DNA from: Marinococcus luteus
GTDB taxonomy: Bacteria; Bacillota; Bacilli; Bacillales; Marinococcaceae
DNA length: 64,000 bases
Direction of reading: 5' to 3'
Assembly: GCF_900106595.1 (NCBI RefSeq)
Contig: NZ_FNNC01000002.1
Coordinates: forward strand, 62,001-126,000
The notes below the pieces were generated by a model. The model saw nothing but the letters and a program-made list of their open reading frames with translations, did no database searches and was not told the DNA's origin. The position numbers and the translations under genes were made by a program. Positions 55,370 to 63,387 of this stretch are shown here, piece by piece (within the stretch, counting starts at the first letter, position 1; each line of letters begins with the position of its first letter).

Positions 55370-55933
55370 TTATTTTTTGTGCTCTCTGTTTTTCCATAAA
55401 ATGATAGTAAACGCGGAAACGATTGCCAGACCAAGAACTCCCATGGCCACCATACCAGGAATATTAGGTCCAGCTTCTTCTGCTTCCTCCGCAGCCTCCC
55501 TATCTGCATCAGAAAGAGAGCTTTCTCCGCTGCGTTCTTCTAATTCCTGCTGTCTTTCTTCGAAGGGCTGATTGCTATTCAGACTAAAATTGGTGCCCCC
55601 CTGCACCGTTTCTCCGTCAGCACCCGTTACACTGTAATTCAACACATAGTTTCCGTTTTCCAGTACAGTTTCCATGTATGAAACTACAGTACGGCCATCA
55701 TCACTAATTTCGGGATCAGACATTTCTATCTCATCTCCCGTTTCTACAAGCAGATACATATCCTCCACACGGTCAATCTCTGTATCAAAAGTAAGCTCGA
55801 GGCGTTCAGGAACTTCTAAAACAGAATCTCCATCTTCAGGGCTTGAGGATTCCAGCGTAGGTGCTGCAACCGCCTGATAAGGGGATGCAATGAAAAATAA
55901 AACCGCGAGAAGACCAAAAATTCGATATTTCAT
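55370..55933 (-). CDS. CopC-domain protein, membrane anchored
   Basis: A 187-residue exported protein: signal peptide (to about residue 23, VAA-APTLES), one CopC/YobA-type beta-sandwich (SSPEDGDSVLEVPERLELTFDTEI to GADGETVQGGTNFSL, about 28-118), an acidic linker, and one C-terminal membrane helix (GMVAMGVLGLAIVSAFTIILW). The usual N-terminal His copper ligand after the signal is missing, and Met-rich copper motifs are absent, so copper binding is doubtful. No CopD gene is near. A perfect 20-bp palindrome lies upstream. Confidence 0.87.
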   Translation of the reverse strand: MKYRIFGLLAVLFFIASPYQAVAAPTLESSSPEDGDSVLEVPERLELTFDTEIDRVEDMYLLVETGDEIEMSDPEISDDGRTVVSYMETVLENGNYVLNYSVTGADGETVQGGTNFSLNSNQPFEERQQELEERSGESSLSDADREAAEEAEEAGPNIPGMVAMGVLGLAIVSAFTIILWKNREHKK

Positions 55934-55968
55934 AGGACTTCTCCTTTCAATAAATAGATCACTCTATT

Positions 55969-55988
55969 CTTTATATCATGATATAAAG
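55969..55988. promoter_or_regulatory. Perfect 20-bp palindrome upstream of the CopC-like gene
   Basis: CTTTATATCATGATATAAAG, centred 45 nt before the start codon; a TTGACA lies further upstream on the minus strand. Likely operator of an unknown repressor. Confidence 0.5.
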
Positions 55989-56074
55989 CCAAATTCGAAC
56001 GATATCATTTACGTTTTTGTGTCAATTTTATATTTCCCGGGTAATATTTGTTTCTTTCTTCTTCAGCCAGGCAC

Positions 56075-56105
56075 AAAAAACCCGGACGCGGTACGCGCAT
56101 CCGGG
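56075..56105 (-). terminator. Terminator of htpX
   Basis: CCCGGA-GCGCG-type stem (CCCGGATGCGCG / CGCGTCCGGG) followed by T6 on the minus strand. Confidence 0.85.
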
Positions 56106-56117
56106 AAGTACTTATAT

Positions 56118-57017
56118 TCAGCTTTGTTCTAAACGACGGATCCGGTCTTCAAGCGGCGGGTGCGATGAAAAAAGCATCGCAGCAGCTGACGGCTTGTTGT
56201 TGATTTTCAGCGTCTGCATGGATGACTGTTCCGTATCCACCCGGTCCACATAATTTTGCAGAGAGCGGAGAGCGTGAGCCATTTTGTCTTTTCCGGCAAG
56301 GTCTGCCCCTCCGCGGTCGGCGTGGTACTCACGGTAACGGGAGTAGGCAGCCACGACGATGCTTCCGAGAATCGAAAAGAGAATTTGAAATACAATAATC
56401 GCCAGAAAATGAATAATCGGGCGCATATTTTCGTTTACAAATCTCGATACCGCAAAGGCTACGACCCGTGCCAGGAACACCACAAACGTGTTCACGATTC
56501 CCTGCAGCAGGGTCATGGTGATCATATCGCCGTTTGCCACGTGGGCAACCTCATGGGCAATAACGCCTTCCACAGCGTCATCGTCCATCGATTGAAGCAG
56601 CCCGGTTGAAACGGAAACAAGCGACCGTTTTTTGGTCGGCCCCGTCGCAAACGCGTTCACTTCAGCGGACTGGTAAATCCCAACCTCCGGCATATGGGTC
56701 AACCCTGCGCGCCGGCAGAGACGGTGAACTTTTTCCACTACCATTTTTTCAGCCTGGCTTCCCGGGTTATCCGGGTCAATTACTTTGACGTTCATTGCTT
56801 TTTTCGCTATAAATCTCGACATCGCCAGTGAAATAAACGCCCCGGCGAAGCCGATAACGGCACTGATAATTAACAGCGGCACCAAATTCAACGTACCGGC
56901 GCCGTAGTCATAAGCACCCAGGTTAACACCAAACAAACTTAGTATCGAAAACACGATGACAATTGTTAACAATACCATCATGTTCGTTAATAGAAACAAC
57001 ATGATTCTTTTACCCAT
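56118..57017 (-). CDS. htpX: Membrane zinc metalloprotease HtpX
   Basis: Degrades damaged membrane proteins. The 299-residue protein has four membrane segments (two at the N-terminus, two around 155-215) and the M48 zinc motif HEVAHV (around 146-151) with the third ligand Glu in [32 protein letters not shown] and [16 protein letters not shown] complete the family pattern. ATG 57017 lies after AAGGAGAG; the ORF extension to 57194 covers the promoter region. A sigma-W-like promoter is possible. Confidence 0.95.
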   Translation of the reverse strand: MGKRIMLFLLTNMMVLLTIVIVFSILSLFGVNLGAYDYGAGTLNLVPLLIISAVIGFAGAFISLAMSRFIAKKAMNVKVIDPDNPGSQAEKMVVEKVHRLCRRAGLTHMPEVGIYQSAEVNAFATGPTKKRSLVSVSTGLLQSMDDDAVEGVIAHEVAHVANGDMITMTLLQGIVNTFVVFLARVVAFAVSRFVNENMRPIIHFLAIIVFQILFSILGSIVVAAYSRYREYHADRGGADLAGKDKMAHALRSLQNYVDRVDTEQSSMQTLKINNKPSAAAMLFSSHPPLEDRIRRLEQS

Positions 57018-57061
57018 GGCTTTCTCTCCTTTTAACGGTTCATTTTCATCTACACAAGTAT

Positions 57062-57090
57062 TATACGCAGACGTACCCCTGATGGTTTCA
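57062..57090 (-). promoter_or_regulatory. Possible ECF (sigma-W-like) promoter of htpX
   Basis: Minus strand TGAAAC (57090-57085), 17-nt spacer, CGTATA (57067-57062); it overlaps a TATAAT. The spacer is one longer than the usual 16. Confidence 0.35.
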
Positions 57091-57243
57091 TCTCTCTTTA
57101 TATTATCACACATTAAAAATTGCACGAAAAGAAAGATACCCGTATGTTTACGAATTTTTCTTAACAGGTATAAATACAAAGAGCATGTTTTCATTCAGAA
57201 AAAATTAACACAATTGGAATTATGACGAAGGAGGACGCCTTTT

Positions 57244-59187
57244 ATGGCACGAAACGTCGCACAAAAACTAATTGAAGAGCACCTCGTTTCCGGAGAAATG
57301 ACTCCAGGCGAGGAAATTGGAATGAAAATCGACCAGACACTCACACAGGACGCCACAGGAACAATGGTGATGCTTGAGCTTGAAGCCATGGGGGTTGAAC
57401 AGGCTCAGACAGAAGCTTCCGCCCAGTACGTAGATCACAACATTATTCAGGAGGATAACAAAAACCCGGATGACCACCTGTTTCTTCAGACAGCGGCAAA
57501 ACGTTTCGGCATGCATTACAGCCGTCCGGGGAACGGCGTAAGCCACCCGGTACACATGCAGCGCCTTGCACGTCCCGGCCGCACTCTTCTCGGGTCGGAC
57601 TCCCACACCTGTGCCAATGGCTGTATGGGGATGCTTGCCATGGGGGCAGGCGGCATTGAAGTAACCATGGCAATCGCCGGAGAACCATTCTTCGTTAAAA
57701 TGCCCCAGGTATGGGGAGTAAAGCTTACCGGCAAGCTTCCTGACTGGGTAAGCGCCAAGGACGTTATTCTTGAACTTCTCCGCCGCCACGACGTAAAAGC
57801 CGGCGCTAACAAAGTCATTGAATACTACGGACCAGGCCTTGAAGACCTGAGCGCTATGGATCGCCACGTAATCGCGAACATGGGCGCCGAGCTCGGCGCC
57901 ACCGCAAGCGTATTCCCATCGGACGATGAAGTGAAGCGTTTCATGGCAAGCCAGAACCGCGAGGACGAATGGCAAGAGCTGAAAGCTGACCGCGGTGCCC
58001 AGTACGACATCGACGAAGAAATCGATCTGTCCTCTCTCGAGCCGATGATTGCCAAACCATCGAGCCCTGGCAACGTCGTACCGGTCCGGGAAATTGCCGG
58101 CGAGCCTATTTTCCAGGCATATATCGGTTCATCCGCTAATCCGGGCTACCGGGATTTTGCAATTGCTTCTGAAATTGTCAAAGGGAAAACTGTGCATGAG
58201 AATGTAAGCTTTGATATTAATCCATCTTCGCGGCAAATGCTGACAGACCTTGTGTCCAACGGCCATATCGCAAATCTTCTGAGCGCCGGCGGGCGGCTGC
58301 ACCAGGCAGGCTGTAACGGCTGTATCGGCATGGGGCAGGCTCCGGCCACCCACAAAAACAGCCTGAGGACGACCCCGCGGAACTTCCCGGGACGCTCCGG
58401 CACGAAGGAAGACCGCGTCTTTCTGTGCAGCCCTGAAATAGCTGCTGCTTCTGCACTTTACGGTGAAATTACCGATCCGCGGACTCTTGATATGGATTAT
58501 CCAAAAGTAAGCGAACCGGATGAGCCAACCGTTGATTTCCGGCTGCTGCAGGAGCCGCTGCCTTACGAAGAAGCGAAAAATGTAAAAATCGAAAAAGGCC
58601 CGAACATTGCCACCCTTCCGGAAATGGAAGAGCTGCCGGACCGCATCGAGGTGCCAGTACTGCTGAAGCTTGGCGACAACTTCTCCACAGACGAAATTCT
58701 TGCCGGTGGAACCCGCGTGCTTCCATACCGCAGTAACCTTCCGGAAATCAGCAAGTTTTCATTTGAAATTACTGATGAAGACTATTACAACCGGGCAATG
58801 GCAATTAAGGATGAGACCGGGCACGCTATTGTCGGCGGATCCAACTACGGCCAGGGATCAAGCCGTGAGCACGCGGCCCTTGCACCCCGCTATCTCGGGC
58901 TGCGTGTTGCACTCGTCCAGGACTTCGCCCGTATTCACTGGCAGAACCTGGTGAACTTCGGCGTACTTCCGATTACGTTTGAAGATACTGAAGACTATAT
59001 GAAAATCGACGCCGGTGATACTATTGTGCTTGAGAATCTGCGTGAAAATATACAGAATCACAATACGTTTGAAGCTTCTATTAAGAATAAAAACGAAACC
59101 ATCACCGTGCGCCATGAAATGTCCAGGCGCCAGGTTGATATGATGCTTCGCGGCGGTTTAATCAACTGGGTACGAGCAAGAAAATAA
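57244..59187 (+). CDS. Aconitate hydratase, short Aquifex-type
   Basis: Isomerises citrate and isocitrate with a [4Fe-4S] cluster. At 647 residues it is far shorter than the roughly 900-residue AcnA/CitB of other Bacillus. It joins a LeuC-like large part (LLGSDSHTCANGCMGMLAMGAGG around 118-140; cluster Cys also in HQAGCNGCIGMGQAP around 355) to a LeuD-like swivel part (LGDNFSTDEILAGG, GGSNYGQGSSREHAALAP around 535-552) in one chain without the AcnA linker. This matches the putative aconitase family first seen in Aquifex. Homoaconitase or isopropylmalate isomerase are less likely. SD AAGGAGG precedes ATG 57244. Confidence 0.88.
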   Translation: MARNVAQKLIEEHLVSGEMTPGEEIGMKIDQTLTQDATGTMVMLELEAMGVEQAQTEASAQYVDHNIIQEDNKNPDDHLFLQTAAKRFGMHYSRPGNGVSHPVHMQRLARPGRTLLGSDSHTCANGCMGMLAMGAGGIEVTMAIAGEPFFVKMPQVWGVKLTGKLPDWVSAKDVILELLRRHDVKAGANKVIEYYGPGLEDLSAMDRHVIANMGAELGATASVFPSDDEVKRFMASQNREDEWQELKADRGAQYDIDEEIDLSSLEPMIAKPSSPGNVVPVREIAGEPIFQAYIGSSANPGYRDFAIASEIVKGKTVHENVSFDINPSSRQMLTDLVSNGHIANLLSAGGRLHQAGCNGCIGMGQAPATHKNSLRTTPRNFPGRSGTKEDRVFLCSPEIAAASALYGEITDPRTLDMDYPKVSEPDEPTVDFRLLQEPLPYEEAKNVKIEKGPNIATLPEMEELPDRIEVPVLLKLGDNFSTDEILAGGTRVLPYRSNLPEISKFSFEITDEDYYNRAMAIKDETGHAIVGGSNYGQGSSREHAALAPRYLGLRVALVQDFARIHWQNLVNFGVLPITFEDTEDYMKIDAGDTIVLENLRENIQNHNTFEASIKNKNETITVRHEMSRRQVDMMLRGGLINWVRARK

Positions 59188-59197
59188 AAGTACCGGC

Positions 59198-59237
59198 GGA
59201 GCAGACGTTTCTTTCTAAGAAACGCTGCTCCTTTATG
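59198..59237 (+). terminator. Terminator of the aconitase gene
   Basis: GGAGCAG-CGTTTCTT / AAGAAACG-CTGCTCC stem and a short T-rich tail. Confidence 0.7.
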
Positions 59238-59264
59238 TTTGACGATTAAGGGAGGCCTTCATTG

Positions 59265-60149
59265 ATGGAAAACAAAGTAGAGAAACAAAGAACTATCCTG
59301 CTGACCGGCGCCACAAACGGTATAGGCAGAATCGTCGCAGAAAAACTGGCTGCTGAAGGGCATACCTTATTGCTGGTAGGACGCAAAGAATGGAAAGGCG
59401 AAGAGCTGATTACCGAATTGGAGCAGAAAACCGGAAATACGGAGCTTCATTTTTATCAGGCGGACCTTTCCCTTCTGCAGGAAATCGAGACACTCGCAGA
59501 GAGTGTGGCCCGCGACTACGGCCAGCTTGATGCTTTGATCAACAATGCCGGTGCCGTCTACTCTTCCAGAGTTTGGACGGAGGAGCATCTTGAGCGCACC
59601 TTTGCCCTGAATTACCTCGGGGTATTTTATCTTACTGAACTTCTTCTTCCACTTCTTCGCGAAAGTTCTGACGGAAGAATTGTGAATGTTTCCTCCGCTG
59701 CCCACGCCTTATCAAAAATGAACTTTCAAAACCTGCAGGGCGAACAGAAGTATAACGGCCTGAAGCAGTACGGGCTGGCTAAGCTGTCATTGCTTCTGTA
59801 TACGTATGACCTGTCCCAGAGGCTCCGCCATGAAAATATTAAAGTGAACGCACTCCACCCCGGCAATATTTCCACCGGGTTCGGTCTGAATAATAAAAAT
59901 GCCTTTTACCGTGGGCTGAACAAGTTCACCAGTATGTTCGGCGACTCCCCGGAAGAAGGAGCTGACCTGGAAGTGTCGCTTGCTTCAGGTGCCCGCGGCT
60001 CTCAGGTAACCGGTAAATACTTTACGAAAAAAGGAATCACGAGCTCTTCGAGTGATTCCTATTCCACAGCCAATCAAAGAAGGCTGCGGGAAATCAGCGA
60101 AGAACTTGTTTATCACTACGCCGGAAGAGAGCTTCAGAAAGAAGCTTAA
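59265..60149 (+). CDS. SDR oxidoreductase, retinol dehydrogenase-like
   Basis: A 294-residue short-chain dehydrogenase of the group resembling retinol/light-dependent protochlorophyllide reductase-like SDRs: LLTGATNGIGRIVAEKLAAEGHTLLLVGR (Arg favours NADP), DALINNAGAV, VNVSSAAHALSK and YGLAKLSLLLYTYDL with the catalytic Tyr/Lys, then NALHPGNISTGFGLNN. Substrate unknown. ATG 59265 lies 9 nt after GGAGG. An 8-bp perfect inverted repeat (GGAATCAC / GTGATTCC, about 60032-60058) lies within the C-terminal coding part. Confidence 0.88.
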   Translation: MENKVEKQRTILLTGATNGIGRIVAEKLAAEGHTLLLVGRKEWKGEELITELEQKTGNTELHFYQADLSLLQEIETLAESVARDYGQLDALINNAGAVYSSRVWTEEHLERTFALNYLGVFYLTELLLPLLRESSDGRIVNVSSAAHALSKMNFQNLQGEQKYNGLKQYGLAKLSLLLYTYDLSQRLRHENIKVNALHPGNISTGFGLNNKNAFYRGLNKFTSMFGDSPEEGADLEVSLASGARGSQVTGKYFTKKGITSSSSDSYSTANQRRLREISEELVYHYAGRELQKEA

Positions 60150-60167
60150 CAAAATATCAGCCTGATG

Positions 60168-60194
60168 GAATGCCTTCGCGGGCATTCCTTTTTT
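60168..60194 (+). terminator. Terminator of the SDR gene
   Basis: GGAATGCC / GGCATTCC stem followed by T6. Confidence 0.85.
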
Positions 60195-60300
60195 CGCTTC
60201 CCTGCCTGTCCGCGTTGTTTTGCCCTGTTTTGAAGCGGGTATTTAACTTTCATGTGCATATAATTATGTACCATTCTATTTACCTGAGGAGGAATACCCC

Positions 60301-61566
60301 ATCGTACAGGCGAAGGCACATGCTGCAAAAGCTGACTTTACCGAACGTTTTACGTCTCTGCGTCAGCAGACGATGAAGCTGACCGAACCGTTGTACACAG
60401 AAGACTTTATGATTCAGGCGCATCCCGACGTCAGTCCAGCGAAATGGCATCTGGCCCACACGACCTGGTTTTTTGAGCAGTTCATTCTCAAACCGTATGC
60501 TGACCATTATGAAGAATTTTCAAAATTCTCCAACGGCTTGTACAACTCCTATTATGAAACACAGGGAAAGCCTTTTCCTAAGCAGTACCGCGGCTTGATT
60601 TCCCGGCCGACAACCGAAGAAACCATGGAATACAGGCGTCATGTGGAAGCGGCCATGGAAAGTTTTCTTAAAGAAGGCCCGTGGAACGAAGAAATCGCTG
60701 AATTAATGGAAACCGGCCTCCAGCACGAGCAGCAGCATCAGGAGCTGTTAGTAACCGATACAAAATTCAATTTTTCAATGAACCCTCTGAGTCCTGCCTA
60801 TCTGGAAAATGATTCTTTTGCTGAACAGGGAGAGACCCCCGAGCTGGAATGGCACGCCTATGAAGACGAGTTAACGACTATTGGCACAGATAATCTGCAT
60901 TTTTCCTTCGATAACGAACGACCGGAGCATAAATTTTATCTGCACGCCTTCTCTATCGCCTCAAGACCGGTGACCAACGAAGAATATATTCGTTTTATTG
61001 AAGACGGCGGCTACGAAGATCCCGAGCTGTGGCTTTCCGAAGGCTGGGGCATCGTCCAGGAGCAGGACTGGAAAGCACCGCTTTACTGGCAGAAGCAGGG
61101 CGGTATCTGGTTTTACTTTACGATGAACGGCCTGAAAGAAGTGCGCCTTCATGAACCTATTGCCCATATCAGCTACTACGAAGCCGATGCCTATGCCCGC
61201 TGGGCCGGAGCCCGTCTCCCTACCGAACAGGAATGGGAGTATGCTTTCCGCAGCTCCGAAGCAGGCGGTACGTTTCTTGAATCTGAAAGCTATCACCCGC
61301 AGCCACTCCAATCGGCTCCGGGTGCATACGGGGACGTGTGGGAGTGGACCCGCAGCCCTTATTCCCCGTATCCAGGCAACCGTCCGCCGGAGGGAGCCAT
61401 GGGAGAATACAATGCAAAATTTATGAGTAACCAAATGGTGCTGCGCGGCGGTTCATGCGCGACTCCGCAGTCGCATATCCGCTCCACCTACCGTAACTTT
61501 TTCCCGCCGGAAAAACGGTGGCAGTTCAGCGGGCTGCGGCTTGCCAAGGACGGGGTGCAGAAATAG
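60301..61566 (+). CDS. egtB: Ergothioneine synthase EgtB (sulfoxide synthase), ATC start
   Basis: Non-haem iron enzyme that joins hercynine to a thiol (cysteine or gamma-glutamylcysteine) with O2, the key step of ergothioneine synthesis. A DinB-like N-terminal domain holds the three-His iron site (WHLAHTTWFFE and HEQQHQE; H53, H142, H146 from 60301), followed by an FGE-sulfatase domain (RPVTNEEYIRFIEDGGY, GARLPTEQEWEYAF, VLRGGSCATPQSHIRSTYRNFFPPEKRW). The first in-frame ATG (60373) has no SD and would cut the conserved first helix (FTSLRQQTMKLTEPL). A GAGGAGG SD stands 8 nt before ATC 60301, and an in-frame stop lies at 60244, so ATC is the likely start (421 residues). Confidence 0.9.
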   Translation: MVQAKAHAAKADFTERFTSLRQQTMKLTEPLYTEDFMIQAHPDVSPAKWHLAHTTWFFEQFILKPYADHYEEFSKFSNGLYNSYYETQGKPFPKQYRGLISRPTTEETMEYRRHVEAAMESFLKEGPWNEEIAELMETGLQHEQQHQELLVTDTKFNFSMNPLSPAYLENDSFAEQGETPELEWHAYEDELTTIGTDNLHFSFDNERPEHKFYLHAFSIASRPVTNEEYIRFIEDGGYEDPELWLSEGWGIVQEQDWKAPLYWQKQGGIWFYFTMNGLKEVRLHEPIAHISYYEADAYARWAGARLPTEQEWEYAFRSSEAGGTFLESESYHPQPLQSAPGAYGDVWEWTRSPYSPYPGNRPPEGAMGEYNAKFMSNQMVLRGGSCATPQSHIRSTYRNFFPPEKRWQFSGLRLAKDGVQK

Positions 61567-61568
61567 CC

Positions 61569-62525
61569 ATGGCTGATTATACTGTATTGGATTTAAAGCC
61601 TTCGCTGTCCTCCCTGGCTGAAGACGTTCGCACCGGTCTGGCTGCCGAACCAAAAAGTATTCCCCCCAAACATTTCTACGATGAACGGGGGAGCATGCTG
61701 TTTAATGAAATCACCCGGCTGCCGGAATATTACGTAAGCCGGACCGAAGCATCTGTTTTATCAGACTACGGGGAAGAAATTGCTGAAAGTATTGGAGGGG
61801 CCTCCCTTATTGAGCTTGGAAGCGGGAGCTTTGATAAAATCCGCTGCCTGCTTCCTTTCCTTTCGGAGGCAGTAAGCTACACCCCCGTCGACATTTCGCT
61901 TAGTGCCCTGCACGACACCGCAGCCCGCGTGAAAGAATCCATACCCGCGATGCAGGTCTCGGGCGTATGTGCAGACTATACAACAACGATGTCTTTTTTA
62001 AACAGCGGAAGAAATCAGCCCACAGCTGTCTTTTTTCTCGGCTCCACGATTGGAAACCTGGATCCAAAGGAGGCTTCGGAATTTTTAAAGAAGCTTGCTT
62101 CTCACATGAAGCCGGAGGACACCCTGGTGATCGGTGTCGATTTGAAGAAGGATCCGGTCGTGCTGCACCGGGCGTACAACGACGGGGCAGGCATTACCGC
62201 TTCCTTTAATAAGAATCTGCTTCACCGCCTGAACCGCGAGCTTGACGCCGGCATCAACACCAGCCATTTTGCACATGAGGCTTTTTACAACGAACGGCTC
62301 GGACGGATCGAAATGCATCTACGTGCCGAAAAGCCTTCCCTGTTCTCAATTGGTGGAGAAACGTTTACGATGCGTGCCGGCGAGACTATCCATACAGAAA
62401 ACAGCCGGAAGTTCACTCCGGAGAAATTTATGCACCTGGCCCGCCAGTCCTACTGGGAAACCAGCGACTGGTGGACGGACGAAAACGAATGGTTTGGCGT
62501 ATTTACGCTTTCCCCTCAATTATAA
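61569..62525 (+). CDS. egtD: L-histidine N-alpha-methyltransferase EgtD
   Basis: Trimethylates histidine to hercynine with three SAM. The 318-residue protein has PKHFYDERGSMLFNEITRLPEYYVSRTE (about 31-58), SAM site LIELGSGSFDKIRCLL (about 79-94), TPVDISLSALHDTA, FFLGSTIGNLDPKEA and GVDLKKDP; the C-terminal FTMRAGETIHTENSRKFTPEKF also matches the EgtD family. It starts 2 bp after the egtB stop with a poor SD, suggesting coupled translation. Together the two genes give hercynine and its sulfoxide conjugate; a PLP lyase (EgtE) is not in the window. Confidence 0.94.
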   Translation: MADYTVLDLKPSLSSLAEDVRTGLAAEPKSIPPKHFYDERGSMLFNEITRLPEYYVSRTEASVLSDYGEEIAESIGGASLIELGSGSFDKIRCLLPFLSEAVSYTPVDISLSALHDTAARVKESIPAMQVSGVCADYTTTMSFLNSGRNQPTAVFFLGSTIGNLDPKEASEFLKKLASHMKPEDTLVIGVDLKKDPVVLHRAYNDGAGITASFNKNLLHRLNRELDAGINTSHFAHEAFYNERLGRIEMHLRAEKPSLFSIGGETFTMRAGETIHTENSRKFTPEKFMHLARQSYWETSDWWTDENEWFGVFTLSPQL

Positions 62526-62530
62526 GCGAA

Positions 62531-62554
62531 GCCCCCGATCCTCCGGGGGCTTTT
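62531..62554. terminator. Terminator of egtBD
   Basis: GCCCCCG / CGGGGGC stem and TTTT on the plus strand; it lies against the tenA stop. Confidence 0.8.
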
Positions 62555-63225
62555 CATGTCTGTGGCCAGCCTTCCAGCCGGTACGCCATTTCCCAGAACA
62601 AATACTCAAACCGGGTGGTCGTTAAAAATATATTTTCAATTTTTCTTTTTTCCTCGTCGGGTTTGTTTTCTGCCAGGCGGTCGAGCATGTTAATGCACCA
62701 ATCTGCCAGCTGCTGAAATTCGTCATCGCTGTACATCTGCACCCATTCGCCGTACAGCTCATGCTCCAGTGCTCCCGGCCACGTACTGAGCTTTCTCCCG
62801 ATTTCTGCGTAGCTCCACATGCATGGAAGCACGGCCGCAAGCAGCTCAGCCAGACCTCCGTTCTGCCCTTCATGCAGCATATATCTTGTGTACGCAAGGG
62901 TTGTCGGGGCCGGTTCTGCCTGTTCGAGCTCCTGTTCAGTGATCCCAAACTTTTTCGCATACTGGCGGTGCAGGCCCATTTCTTCATTCATGGTGACATC
63001 CATCACCTTCGCAAAAGCCCCCATCGTTTCAACGTCCTCAGCTTTAACAGCGCCAATCGCAAACAATTTTGCATATTGCACGAGATAAAGATAATCCTGA
63101 ACCATGAAATAACGAAATTTTTCCTTGTCGAGGGTTCCCCGTCCAAGCTCTTCCACAAACGGATGCGTGTGGTTCTGTTCCCACACCGGGAGCAGTTTTT
63201 CCTTTAAATCATGAGTGAATGACAT
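62554..63225 (-). CDS. tenA: TenA, aminopyrimidine aminohydrolase (thiaminase II)
   Basis: Hydrolyses formylaminopyrimidine or thiamin breakdown products to recover hydroxymethylpyrimidine. The 223-residue helical protein has HPFVEELGRGTLDKEKFRYFMVQDYLYLVQYAKLFA (Asp of VQDY near 44), EEMGLHRQYAKKFGI, the catalytic-region Cys in AAVLPCMWSYAEIG (about 135), YGEWVQMYSDDEFQ, and a C-terminal TRFEYLFWEMAYRLE with catalytic Glu. ATG 63225 follows AAAGAGG. It stands alone, 50 kb from the thi operon, and no TPP riboswitch precedes it. Confidence 0.94.
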   Translation of the reverse strand: MSFTHDLKEKLLPVWEQNHTHPFVEELGRGTLDKEKFRYFMVQDYLYLVQYAKLFAIGAVKAEDVETMGAFAKVMDVTMNEEMGLHRQYAKKFGITEQELEQAEPAPTTLAYTRYMLHEGQNGGLAELLAAVLPCMWSYAEIGRKLSTWPGALEHELYGEWVQMYSDDEFQQLADWCINMLDRLAENKPDEEKRKIENIFLTTTRFEYLFWEMAYRLEGWPQT

Positions 63226-63348
63226 TAACCTCTTCCTTTCCTTCATTAAGAGTCCAGTCGGCCCAATTCCAGGTGAAAGCAGCAGTTTCCCATATTCAAA
63301 CACAGTTCCTTCCCGCCGGCAACACGTGCATGAGGTAGCCCTCCACAG

Positions 63349-63367
63349 GGTATACTACAAGTATACC
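63349..63367. promoter_or_regulatory. Perfect inverted repeat over the monooxygenase promoter
   Basis: GGTATACT-ACA-AGTATACC, 20 bp before the start codon and including a TATACT -10 hexamer. Probable operator of a TetR- or MarR-type repressor. Confidence 0.6.
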
Positions 63368-63387
63368 GAAGGGAGCGTGATGAATTC

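Noticed and set aside
60032-60058. Inverted repeat GGAATCAC / GTGATTCC inside the SDR gene as a terminator or operator
   Set aside because: It lies in coding sequence, has no T-run, and encodes a normal Ser-rich loop.
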